From the NCBI GenBank assembly GCA_947177675.1, contig CAMWVK010000118.1:1-5873 (forward strand): DNA of 5,873 bases, given 5' to 3'. The stretch comes from an uncultured Mucispirillum sp. GTDB taxonomy: Bacteria > Chrysiogenota > Deferribacteres > Deferribacterales > Mucispirillaceae. This document shows, piece by piece, positions 1 to 5,873 of this stretch. Made by a program: the position numbers and the translations under genes. The notes below the pieces were generated by a model that was not told the DNA's origin, made no database searches, and saw only the letters and a list, made by a program, of their open reading frames with translations. Numbering within the stretch: position 1 is the first letter of the stretch; each line of letters opens with the position of its first letter.

Positions 1-231
1 AAAAACAATAGTTCTTAAATATTAAAGAGATAATGGATAAAATATATATTTATCTATTAAAAAAGCTACAACAGCAGATATTGTCATAACAAATGCAACT
101 GATAAACTCATACCTACAGCAGTTTCAGTGCTTTTTGATACACCCATAAATGGACATATTCCTAAAAATCTGCTCAAAACTATATTATTTACTAATGCAG
201 CACCAACAAAAATAAGAAGTAAATATTCCAT
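1..231 (-). pseudogene. rnfA: RnfA, 5' part, interrupted by an in-frame TAA at codon 70; runs off the window
   Basis: RnfA is a polytopic membrane subunit of the Rnf ferredoxin:NAD+ oxidoreductase. With RnfE it holds an iron-sulfur centre inside the membrane. The N-terminus is clearly Rnf[21 protein letters not shown] at residues 14-33 includes the conserved cluster-ligand Cys26, followed by ETAVGM and a second hydrophobic segment. ATG at 231 overlaps the rnfE stop by one base (TAATG), and AAAGGTG at 239-245 is a good Shine-Dalgarno. Family members are about 190 residues, but a TAA at 22-24 ends this frame after 69. The seven codons beyond it read YLRTIVF, as expected just after PL(G/N)L in intact RnfA, so frame and homology continue across the stop. 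If real, the product would lack the later membrane helices and the second ligand cysteine. The 3' part lies outside the window. A sequencing error is the main alternative. Confidence 0.85.
22..24 (-). other. Premature in-frame TAA within rnfA
   Basis: The coding strand reads CTT TAA TAT TTA AGA ACT. The stop occupies the position where many RnfA proteins carry Glu (motif GLEYLRT). GAA to TAA is one transversion. The base after the stop is T, a context that generally favours efficient termination, so routine readthrough is not suggested. TAA also ends rnfE, rnfC, rnfD and glyA normally in this window, so the codon is not reassigned. Confidence 0.85.
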
Positions 232-830
232 TATTTTTCACCTTTCATTCTACTGTCAATAAACTGTTTGCCTGCAAATAAAAAGCCTAAAAATAAAAAA
301 GCTCCGGGAGGCATAACAGCTATTAAAAGCGGATTATAAGAAGAAAGCATTACAGATATATTAAAAAAAGTGCCTGCTCCAACTATTTCTCTGAAAGAGC
401 CAAGTATAAATAATGCTATTGTAAAACCTATACCAACACTAATACCATCAACCAATGAATACAATGGATTATTTTTTGATGCAAAAGCTTCTGCTCTGCC
501 TAATACAATACAGTTTACAACAATTAATGGAATAAATATTCCTAATACTTTATGCAGTGAATAAAAATTGGCTTTCATCATCTGGTCTATAATTGTAACA
601 AAGCATGCAATAACTACAATATATGCTGGTATTCTTACATTTTTTGGAATATATCCTGCAATTAATGATATAACTAAATTAGAGCCTGTTAAAACAGCAG
701 TAGTTGCAAGTCCCATACCAAGAGCATTTACAGCACTTGTAGTTACTGCCAAAGTAGGACAAAGACCAAGCATCTGTTTAAAAATAGCATTATTACTATA
801 TAACCCATTAATTATAATATTTTTTATCAT
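231..830 (-). CDS. rnfE: Rnf electron transport complex subunit RnfE
   Basis: RnfE is an integral membrane subunit of Rnf that pairs with RnfA around an intramembrane iron-sulfur centre, in the electron path between ferredoxin and NAD+. The 199-residue product is close to family length. Visible motifs are [10 protein letters not shown] (residues 21-30, ligand Cys24), [13 protein letters not shown] (32-44) and [17 protein letters not shown] (101-117, second ligand Cys107). About six hydrophobic segments span the protein, and the tail is short and charged (DSRMKGEK). ATG at 830 follows the rnfG TGA after one base (TGATATG). AGGT at 838-841 is a Shine-Dalgarno 7 nt upstream, inside the last rnfG codons, which implies translational coupling. 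NqrD of the Na+-NQR complex is the related alternative, but rnfC and the surrounding gene order make this Rnf. Confidence 0.95.
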   Translation of the reverse strand: MIKNIIINGLYSNNAIFKQMLGLCPTLAVTTSAVNALGMGLATTAVLTGSNLVISLIAGYIPKNVRIPAYIVVIACFVTIIDQMMKANFYSLHKVLGIFIPLIVVNCIVLGRAEAFASKNNPLYSLVDGISVGIGFTIALFILGSFREIVGAGTFFNISVMLSSYNPLLIAVMPPGAFLFLGFLFAGKQFIDSRMKGEK

Positions 831-831
831 A

Positions 832-1377
832 TCATTTACCTATCATACCATTTATAACTATTAAACTATCTCTTACACCTGCAGCTACAGCTCTTGGACT
901 GACTGTTGCACCACTGAACTGCTCAATGGTGCCACCATCTTTTTTCACAGCTATTTTATCATTTACTGCAAATCCTTTAAATAAATCTAAAAATGATTTG
1001 TTTGTTATCTTATCGCCAAGACCTGGTGTTTCTGAATGATAAATTACAGCAACACCTGATATTACACCTTGACTGTCTGTGCCTGTTAAAATAGATATTG
1101 CACCACCATACCCTTGAGTATTTATAATATTTACTGCATAGCCTGTAATTGTGCCATTATCTTTTGCAATAAATACTTTCTGGTTATTTATTATTTCATA
1201 CTCTTTGTCAGGCTCATTATTATGATAAGGCAGAATAGATGTAAAAGCATTTAAAATTTCCTGCCTTTCCTGATAAGCTATCTTATTTTTTGTTAAAGAA
1301 TATGATAATGCAAGCATTGCACCTGCTAATACAGTTATTATTGTTATGGTAAATACAGATTTAAAAAAGCTCTTCAT
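832..1377 (-). CDS. rnfG: Rnf electron transport complex subunit RnfG (FMN-binding)
   Basis: RnfG is a membrane-anchored subunit carrying covalently bound FMN in an extracytoplasmic domain, passing electrons within Rnf. The 181-residue product has one N-terminal membrane helix (about residues 5-27) and then a soluble FMN-binding domain with GYGG (89-92), HSETPGLG (114-121) and the flavinylation motif SGAT (155-158). Thr158 is the expected FMN attachment site. The residue three before that Ser is Glu152, where Asp is more usual. The frame is open upstream to 1434, but that stretch is rnfD coding in another frame and does not resemble RnfG. ATG at 1377 gives the normal MKSFF start and has GGAG 6 nt upstream. 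The gene overlaps rnfD by 17 nt. Flavin loading needs an ApbE-type transferase, not seen here. Confidence 0.94.
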   Translation of the reverse strand: MKSFFKSVFTITIITVLAGAMLALSYSLTKNKIAYQERQEILNAFTSILPYHNNEPDKEYEIINNQKVFIAKDNGTITGYAVNIINTQGYGGAISILTGTDSQGVISGVAVIYHSETPGLGDKITNKSFLDLFKGFAVNDKIAVKKDGGTIEQFSGATVSPRAVAAGVRDSLIVINGMIGK

Positions 1378-2341
1378 CTCTATCTCCAAACACTTTTGGT
1401 CTAAAAAATTTATCAAGAATAGGTGTAAAAGCATTCATAATTAATATTGCAAATCCTGTTCCTTCAGGATAGCCCCCATAAACCCTAATACATACTGTTA
1501 AAACACCGCAGCCTATGCCAAAAATAATTTTACCTGTCCAATACATAGGACTTGTAGAATAATCTGTTGCCATAAAAAAAGCACCAAGCAGCAAACCACC
1601 ACTTATAATATGACTGTATGGTGAAATAGTAATATTATAATCAATACTGTTTAAAATAAAAGTAAACACAAACACTGTGCCTGTAAAAGATACAGGTATA
1701 TGCCATGATATAATTCTTTTATACATTAAAAATAAACCGCCAATAATTAAAGCAAGTGGTGAAATCTCTCCCAAAGAGCCACCTGCTGAAATTAAAAGCT
1801 GATGATAGTCTATATTAATGTGATTAATAATACCATAAGCTGATAAATCTGTTTTTGCATTTCCAAGCATAGTTGCACCACTTAATGCATCTATATTAGA
1901 ATAAAGAGGCTTTTGAAATGATGTCATAAGTGCTGGAAATGATATTAAAAGCACCATTCTGCCTGTTAATGCTGGGTTAAATGGATTCTGTCCAATACCG
2001 CCAAATACCATTTTACCAACTATTATTGCAAAAAATACACCAATAAATGCAGCCCATAAAGGTAAGTCAGGTGGTAGAGTAAGAGCTAATAAAAGTCCTG
2101 TTAATACAGCACTTAAATCATTTATTGTAGATTTTCTGCCTTGAATTTTACAAAAAATATGCTCTAAAAATACAGCTGAAACTATACATACAGCATACAG
2201 TGTCAATGCATATAAGCCATAATTTACAATGGATATAATAACAGCAGGTAAAAGTGAAATAATAACAAAAAACATTATTTTAAATGTATCCATACTGCTT
2301 CTTATGTGAGGAGCAAAAGTAACATTCATTAACTGCTTCAT
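1361..2341 (-). CDS. rnfD: Rnf electron transport complex subunit RnfD
   Basis: RnfD is a polytopic membrane subunit with covalently bound FMN, thought to contribute to ion translocation in Rnf (homologous to NqrB). The 326-residue product has many hydrophobic segments across its length. Conserved features are APHIRSS (10-16), GGIGQNPFNPALTGR (114-128), the flavinylation motif DALSGAT (151-157, FMN on Thr157), MATDYSTSP (257-265) and YPEGTGFAILIMNAFTPILD (291-310). The frame is open from a TTG at 2368, but that part overlaps the rnfC tail. ATG at 2341 gives MKQLMNVTFAPH, matching the family, and has an AAGGA site upstream. It follows the rnfC TAA after one base. The 3' end overlaps rnfG by 17 nt. 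No key residue appears to be missing. Confidence 0.95.
   Translation of the reverse strand: MKQLMNVTFAPHIRSSMDTFKIMFFVIISLLPAVIISIVNYGLYALTLYAVCIVSAVFLEHIFCKIQGRKSTINDLSAVLTGLLLALTLPPDLPLWAAFIGVFFAIIVGKMVFGGIGQNPFNPALTGRMVLLISFPALMTSFQKPLYSNIDALSGATMLGNAKTDLSAYGIINHINIDYHQLLISAGGSLGEISPLALIIGGLFLMYKRIISWHIPVSFTGTVFVFTFILNSIDYNITISPYSHIISGGLLLGAFFMATDYSTSPMYWTGKIIFGIGCGVLTVCIRVYGGYPEGTGFAILIMNAFTPILDKFFRPKVFGDRDEELF
1384..1387 (-). promoter_or_regulatory. Shine-Dalgarno of rnfG, deciding its start
   Basis: The coding strand reads TTTGGAGATAGAGATG. GGAG lies 6 nt before ATG 1377, inside the last codons of rnfD. It supports this ATG over the longer open frame reaching 1434. Confidence 0.75.
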
Positions 2342-2342
2342 A

Positions 2343-3641
2343 TTATTTATTTTCCTTTTTCTTAGCAAGAAATACAGTGGCTTTTTTCTTACCTGCTTTT
2401 ATAGTTTCCGCTAAAAGTCTGCCTGATGGACAAATATATGAACAACAGCCGCATTCTATACAGCTCATAATTTTTTCATCAATATTTTTTTCAACCATAT
2501 TGTGTAAAAAGTTCTGCTCTAATTCTCTAGGAATAAGACCCATTACACATACTTCACTGCATTTACCGCATCTAATACAAGGAAGTATTTTATGTTTTTT
2601 TTGATTTTTTAAAAGCAAAACTCCACCAGTAGTTTTAATAACAGGTATATCAAGAGAAGCAACTGAACCGCCAGTCATTGGACCGCCAAATATAACTTTA
2701 TTACCTTTTTTATATTTATTGCCAGTTCGTTCTAAAAATCTTTCAACAGGCACACCAACAGGCATAAGATAGTTTGCTGCATTTTCCACTTCACCTGCTA
2801 CTGTTACAATTCTCTCAAAAAGAGGCTTTGAAAAAACAGCTGCTTCATATAAGGCATTTACTGTTGCAACATTCTGTATTAATACACCTATATCTGCAGG
2901 CAGCCTGCCTGATGGCACTATACGACCTAATATAGAATAAATTAACTGTTTTTCTCCACCCTGCGGATATTTTGCTGGCAGAGAAATAATATCTATATTA
3001 TATTTTTGAGACTGCTGCTTTAAAATTGCTATACAGTCTTTTTTATTATTTTCAACTGCAACAATACATACGCCTGCTTTAACATGCTCTTTTATCATTT
3101 TAGCACCAGCAAGTATATTTTCGCTTTTTGCCCGCATCAATGCATGGTCGCACATTAAATAAGGTTCACATTCTGCCCCATTAATAATAACTGTATCAAT
3201 TGGTTTATTAGGGCTTAATTTTATATATGTAGGAAACCCTGCACCACCAAGTCCTACTATTCCTGCAAGGCGTGCTAAGTCAGATAAATCATTTCCACCA
3301 TCTAATTTTCTAAAATTAGTTGTATCACTATCTAAAGCTTTTAATGTGCAGCCACTGACTTCACCTATTGCAGGGTGATAAACTGTTGATATATCAATAA
3401 TTTTACCATTTACTGGGCTGTGTATTCTAGAAGATAAGCCAACACCATATTCTGCTAAAAGCTGACCCCTTTCTACTTCATCGCCAATATTTATTATTGC
3501 AGATGCAGGCGAACCTATATGCTGAACAAAGGGGATGAAAAATTCATCCCCTTCTATAATAGTAAAATTCCTAACAGACGATACATCAGATGTTTTATGT
3601 GCATCTGGATGAATACCGCCTTTTAAATCAAATCCTGTCAT
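2343..3641 (-). CDS. rnfC: Rnf electron transport complex subunit RnfC (NADH/FMN and 4Fe-4S)
   Basis: RnfC is the peripheral cytoplasmic subunit where NAD(H) reacts, holding FMN and two 4Fe-4S clusters. The 432-residue length is normal. N-terminal FDLKGGIHP (4-12) is followed by a barrel-sandwich region with HSPVNGKI (74-81). The nucleotide/FMN fold shows GLGGAGFPT (130-138), INGAECEPY (153-161) and YPQGGEKQ (225-232), and FGGPMTG follows at 318-324. The iron-sulfur ligands are Cys355/358/361/365 and Cys394/397/400/404. The first motif ends CVMGL rather than the usual CPxGL, while the second has the normal CP. ATG at 3641 sits inside the deaminase gene (14-nt overlap). The upstream stretch AAAAAAGAAAATA has no clear Shine-Dalgarno, so initiation probably depends on upstream translation. 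The lysine-rich tail is ordinary. It is the first rnf gene, as in C-D-G-E-A-B operons. Confidence 0.96.
   Translation of the reverse strand: MTGFDLKGGIHPDAHKTSDVSSVRNFTIIEGDEFFIPFVQHIGSPASAIINIGDEVERGQLLAEYGVGLSSRIHSPVNGKIIDISTVYHPAIGEVSGCTLKALDSDTTNFRKLDGGNDLSDLARLAGIVGLGGAGFPTYIKLSPNKPIDTVIINGAECEPYLMCDHALMRAKSENILAGAKMIKEHVKAGVCIVAVENNKKDCIAILKQQSQKYNIDIISLPAKYPQGGEKQLIYSILGRIVPSGRLPADIGVLIQNVATVNALYEAAVFSKPLFERIVTVAGEVENAANYLMPVGVPVERFLERTGNKYKKGNKVIFGGPMTGGSVASLDIPVIKTTGGVLLLKNQKKHKILPCIRCGKCSEVCVMGLIPRELEQNFLHNMVEKNIDEKIMSCIECGCCSYICPSGRLLAETIKAGKKKATVFLAKKKENK
2352..2357 (-). promoter_or_regulatory. Shine-Dalgarno of rnfD, deciding its start
   Basis: AAGGAA within AAAAAGGAAAATAAATAATG lies about 10-11 nt before ATG 2341, at the end of rnfC. 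It supports ATG 2341 over TTG 2368, which lies upstream of the site, and over the next ATG at 2329, which has no site of its own. Confidence 0.6.
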
Positions 3642-4092
3642 TATTTTCTTTTTTGTACTGCAGTATACGAATATCTGTATCTTTCAATAATTCATCTGCC
3701 AAACTGTCTTCATAATATTCTTCATATACTATTTTTGTTATTTTTGCATTGATAATCATTTTTGTACATATTGAGCAAGGTTTTGTAGTGCAGTAAAGAG
3801 TTGCTCCTTCTGTTGAAACACCATAAAGAGCTGCCTGAATAATTGCATTTTGCTCAGCATGAAGCCCTCTGCATAATTCATGCCTCTCTCCACTAGGCAC
3901 ATTAAGCTTCTGCCTAAGACAGCCTGTTACTTCGCAGTGAGTAACACCAGCCGGTGCTCCATTATAACCTGTAGCAATAGCTCTGGTATCTTTTACCAAA
4001 ACTGCTCCAACATGACGGCGTAAACATGACGAACGAGTTGATGTCAGTTTTGTCATTTCCATAAAGTAGTCATCCCAGCTGGGTCTTTTCAT
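3628..4092 (-). CDS. Deoxycytidylate (dCMP) deaminase family protein (ComEB-like)
   Basis: The predicted product is a zinc-dependent cytosolic deaminase converting dCMP to dUMP for thymidylate synthesis. The 154-residue protein begins [20 protein letters not shown], typical of the family. GYNGAPAG (42-49), characteristic of dCMP deaminases, is followed by HAEQNAI (78-84, zinc His78 and catalytic Glu80) and PCSICTK (105-111, zinc Cys106 and Cys109). Further conserved Cys/His (Cys23, Cys53, Cys58, His71, Cys74) may form the second metal site known in some dCMP deaminases. The frame is open to an ATG at 4131, but those 13 residues are glyA read in another frame. ATG 4092 lies one base after the glyA TAA (TAATATG). 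The 3' end overlaps rnfC. The partner glyA feeds one-carbon units into thymidylate synthesis, so co-transcription is sensible. A related nucleoside or nucleotide deaminase specificity cannot be fully excluded. Confidence 0.9.
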   Translation of the reverse strand: MKRPSWDDYFMEMTKLTSTRSSCLRRHVGAVLVKDTRAIATGYNGAPAGVTHCEVTGCLRQKLNVPSGERHELCRGLHAEQNAIIQAALYGVSTEGATLYCTTKPCSICTKMIINAKITKIVYEEYYEDSLADELLKDTDIRILQYKKENNDRI

Positions 4093-4093
4093 A

Positions 4094-5350
4094 TTAGTAT
4101 AACCTGCCTTTATATAAAGGGTATGCAGCACAAAGTTCTTTTACTTTGCCTTTAACTTCTGCTATTTTATTATCATCGTTAATATTTTCAAATACATCAG
4201 CAATATAGTTACCAATTAATTCCATTTCTTTTTCTTTCATACCTCTTGTAGTAACTGCTGGAGCACCAATACGGATACCACTTGTTACAAATGGAGATAA
4301 TGTTTCAAAAGGAATAGTATTTTTATTAGTTGTAATATTGGCTTTGTCAAGAGCTATCTGACAGTCTTTACCTGTTAAACCTTTAGACTGAACATCTATT
4401 AAAACAATGTGGTTATCTGTGCCGCCTGAAACTATACGGAAACCTCTGCTTTTGATTGTTTCTGCAAGTTGTTTAGCATTTTTAACAATTTGAGTTTGAT
4501 ATGTTTTAAACTCATCACTTAAAGCTTCTTTTAAAGCAACAGCTTTACCAGCAATTACATGCATTAACGGTCCGCCCTGCATACCCGGAAATACTTGAGA
4601 ATTAATAGCTTTTTCATAATGAGCTTTTGCAAGTATCATACCGCCTCTTGGACCTCTTAATGTTTTATGTGTAGTAGTTGTAACAATATCAGCATAAGGC
4701 ACTGGGTTTTCATGAACTCCAGCTGCTACAAGACCAGCAATATGAGCCATATCCACCATTAATACAGCACCTGTTTTATCAGCAATTTTTCTAAATTGAG
4801 CAAAATCAATAGCTCTAGGATATGCACTTGCACCTGCAATTATTAATTTTGGTTTATTTTCAACTGCTAATTTTTCAACTTCATCATAATCTATAGTTTC
4901 TGTATCTTTAGTTACACCATAAGGAATAATATTAAAGAATTTACCAGAAAAGTTGACTGGGCTTCCATGAGTTAAATGACCGCCGTGAGATAAATTCATA
5001 CCTAAAATAGTATCACCGCTTTCTAATACAGCAAAATATGCACCAAAGTTTGCCTGACTGCCTGAGTGTGGCTGCACATTTACATATTCTGCACCAAAAA
5101 GTTTTTTTGCTCTGTTGATAGCAAGCTGTTCTGCAATATCAACAAATTCACATCCGCCATAATAGCGTTTTGCAGGATAGCCTTCAGCATATTTGTTAGT
5201 TAAAACTGAGCCAACTGCTTCTAATACAGCAGGGCTTACAAAGTTTTCACTTGCAATAAGCTCAATGTGTTCTTCCTGACGGGTTGCCTCTTTCATTAAA
5301 GCATCATAGATTTCTGGGTCAAATTGTTTTACATGTTCGTAAAGACTCAT
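4094..5350 (-). CDS. glyA: Serine hydroxymethyltransferase
   Basis: This cytosolic PLP enzyme interconverts serine plus tetrahydrofolate with glycine plus 5,10-methylene-THF, the main one-carbon source for thymidylate, purines and methionine. The 418 residues match the bacterial length (about 417). Visible motifs are [10 protein letters not shown] (30-39), [16 protein letters not shown] (51-66), [12 protein letters not shown] (90-101), [10 protein letters not shown] (120-129), the [13 protein letters not shown] region (199-211) and [14 protein letters not shown] (224-237), in which Lys229 is the PLP Schiff-base lysine. FPGMQGGP (254-261) and [14 protein letters not shown] (357-370) follow. 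ATG 5350 has AAGGAG at 5361-5366, 10 nt upstream, in the 31-base gap after rpiB. Nothing unusual is seen in the protein. Its last codons hold the ribosome-binding region of the next gene. Confidence 0.98.
   Translation of the reverse strand: MSLYEHVKQFDPEIYDALMKEATRQEEHIELIASENFVSPAVLEAVGSVLTNKYAEGYPAKRYYGGCEFVDIAEQLAINRAKKLFGAEYVNVQPHSGSQANFGAYFAVLESGDTILGMNLSHGGHLTHGSPVNFSGKFFNIIPYGVTKDTETIDYDEVEKLAVENKPKLIIAGASAYPRAIDFAQFRKIADKTGAVLMVDMAHIAGLVAAGVHENPVPYADIVTTTTHKTLRGPRGGMILAKAHYEKAINSQVFPGMQGGPLMHVIAGKAVALKEALSDEFKTYQTQIVKNAKQLAETIKSRGFRIVSGGTDNHIVLIDVQSKGLTGKDCQIALDKANITTNKNTIPFETLSPFVTSGIRIGAPAVTTRGMKEKEMELIGNYIADVFENINDDNKIAEVKGKVKELCAAYPLYKGRLY
4103..4111 (-). promoter_or_regulatory. 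Probable Shine-Dalgarno of the dCMP deaminase gene
   Basis: AAAGGCAGG in the last glyA codons puts an AGG 10 nt before ATG 4092. It is weak but agrees with that start rather than ATG 4131, which lies upstream of it. Confidence 0.4.
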
Positions 5351-5381
5351 TATTTTAAAACTCCTTAAAGCGAAAATTATA

Positions 5382-5813
5382 CTACTCTAAATCTAATTTG
5401 CATATACGGCGTTCATGTCTGCCGCCTTCAAATTCTTCTTTTAACCATTCTTTTATCATTTCTTTAGCTAAAGGTATAGCTACAATATTAGCTCCCATTG
5501 CTAAAACATTAGCATTATTATGCTGACGGCTTAATCTTACACTATATATATCTGAACATAAAGCAGCTCTTATACCTTTATGCCTGTTTGCTGCAATAGA
5601 TATACCTATACCTGTGCCGCAAATAAATATACCACGCTCTGCTTTGCCTTCTAATATAGTAAGAGCAGCAGTATTTGCATAATCTGGATAATCACATGAT
5701 TCTTTTGAATAAGTGCCACAATCAATTACATTATGCCCTTCTGATTCTAAGAATATTTTTACATTTTCTTTTAGTGTAAAACCTGCATGGTCTGATGCTA
5801 CAACAATGTTCAT
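5382..5813 (-). CDS. rpiB: Ribose-5-phosphate isomerase B
   Basis: RpiB interconverts ribose 5-phosphate and ribulose 5-phosphate in the non-oxidative pentose phosphate pathway, supplying PRPP for nucleotides. The 143 residues fit the RpiB/LacAB family. Key residues are visible: ASDHAGF (6-12) with Asp8 and His9, DYPDYA (41-46), [21 protein letters not shown] (63-83) with catalytic Cys65 and Thr67, and [15 protein letters not shown] (95-109) with His98. The C-terminal GGRHERR (130-136) supplies the phosphate-binding arginines. ATG 5813 has CTGGAG with GGAG 5 nt upstream. The stop is TAG, then 31 bases to glyA, with no terminator seen. The rpiB-glyA pairing occurs in many bacteria. LacA/LacB-type isomerases are the related alternative, but the context favours RpiB. 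Confidence 0.95.
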   Translation of the reverse strand: MNIVVASDHAGFTLKENVKIFLESEGHNVIDCGTYSKESCDYPDYANTAALTILEGKAERGIFICGTGIGISIAANRHKGIRAALCSDIYSVRLSRQHNNANVLAMGANIVAIPLAKEMIKEWLKEEFEGGRHERRICKLDLE

Positions 5814-5828
5814 ATTAACTCCAGTATT

Positions 5829-5873
5829 TTATACTTCTGTTTCTAAATATATTTCACTAATCAGTTTATAATC
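5829..5873 (-). CDS. Possible 3' end of an unidentified upstream gene
   Basis: Reading into the window from its right edge, one minus-strand frame is open for 14 codons (DYKLISEIYLETEV) and stops with TAA at 5829-5831, 15 nt before the rpiB start. The other two minus-strand frames hit stops within the first few codons. The sequence looks coding and the tight spacing suits an operon, but 14 codons is too little to identify a family, and an open stretch this short could be chance. Confidence 0.4.
   Translation of the reverse strand, partial: DYKLISEIYLETEV

Noticed and set aside
22..231. The 69-codon frame as a complete small membrane protein
   Set aside because: It aligns with the first third of RnfA, and the homology resumes in frame right after the stop, so it is an interrupted RnfA rather than an independent small protein.
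370..864. Plus-strand open frames of 64 and 98 codons opposite rnfE and the rnfG end
   Set aside because: They lie antisense to strongly conserved rnfE coding sequence, show no recognisable domain, and are expected by chance opposite a low-GC membrane protein gene.
2377..2604. Plus-strand open frame of 75 codons opposite the rnfC 3' end
   Set aside because: It is antisense to the iron-sulfur region of rnfC, with no motif or supporting context.
5351..5381. Possible terminator or promoter in the rpiB-glyA gap
   Set aside because: The 31 bases contain only the glyA Shine-Dalgarno and AT-rich filler, with no GC-rich hairpin followed by a T run.
5823..5835. Short palindrome AGTAT-TTT-ATACT upstream of rpiB
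   Set aside because: Five-base arms in AT-rich sequence are expected by chance. There is no second copy and no nearby regulator to suggest an operator.
5823..5857. Possible promoter before rpiB (GTGAAA, 18 nt, TATAAA on the minus strand)
   Set aside because: The implied transcription start would fall within the rpiB Shine-Dalgarno, and the same bases look like the coding end of an upstream gene. In AT-rich DNA such boxes arise easily.
1..5873. Mobile elements, CRISPR, tRNA or rRNA genes, riboswitches, or a novel system
   Set aside because: I saw no inverted or direct repeats of note and no structured RNA signature. Nearly every base is within recognised housekeeping or Rnf genes.

Overview
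All readable genes lie on the minus strand and appear to form one tightly packed transcription unit. In coding order (right to left) they are: a possible tail of an unknown upstream gene, rpiB (ribose-5-phosphate isomerase B), glyA (serine hydroxymethyltransferase), a dCMP-deaminase-family gene, and then rnfC, rnfD, rnfG, rnfE and the first part of rnfA. The window ends inside rnfA, and rnfB is not in it. The DNA is AT-rich, roughly one third G+C by eye.

Organism: this is a bacterium with an Rnf ion-pumping ferredoxin:NAD+ oxidoreductase in the order C-D-G-E-A. That order is typical of clostridial and other anaerobe clusters, whereas the proteobacterial order is A-B-C-D-G-E. From memory, the rpiB-glyA-dCMP deaminase block resembles gene order in Geobacter-like bacteria and Deferribacterota, where nrdR and riboflavin genes often follow. 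A low-GC anaerobe such as a Mucispirillum-like Deferribacterota member would fit. This is a weak inference, and no taxonomic marker is present.

Layout: positions 5382-5813 encode rpiB and 4094-5350 encode glyA, with 31 bases between them. From glyA onward every junction is either a 1-nt gap or an overlap: glyA/deaminase +1 nt, deaminase/rnfC 14-nt overlap, rnfC/rnfD +1 nt, rnfD/rnfG 17-nt overlap, rnfG/rnfE +1 nt, rnfE/rnfA 1-nt overlap. I see no internal terminator or promoter. For the deaminase, rnfD and rnfG the longest open frame overstates the gene, so I moved the starts to internal ATGs that match the family N-termini, with a Shine-Dalgarno sequence upstream (clear for rnfG and rnfD, weak for the deaminase).

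Function: RpiB and GlyA supply pentose phosphate and one-carbon units, and the deaminase makes dUMP for thymidylate synthesis. RnfC, D, G, E and A are core subunits of the membrane Rnf complex. All the cofactor ligands I could check in C, D, G and E are present: two 4Fe-4S motifs in RnfC, SGAT flavinylation sites in RnfD and RnfG, and the paired cysteines in RnfE.

The most notable observation is in rnfA. After 69 well-conserved codons there is an in-frame TAA, and the same frame then continues with the residues expected of RnfA (YLRTIVF) to the window edge. This looks like a single-base nonsense change, or a sequence error, rather than a natural end. Otherwise the region looks like ordinary core and energy metabolism; I found no mobile element, CRISPR array, RNA gene or novel system.
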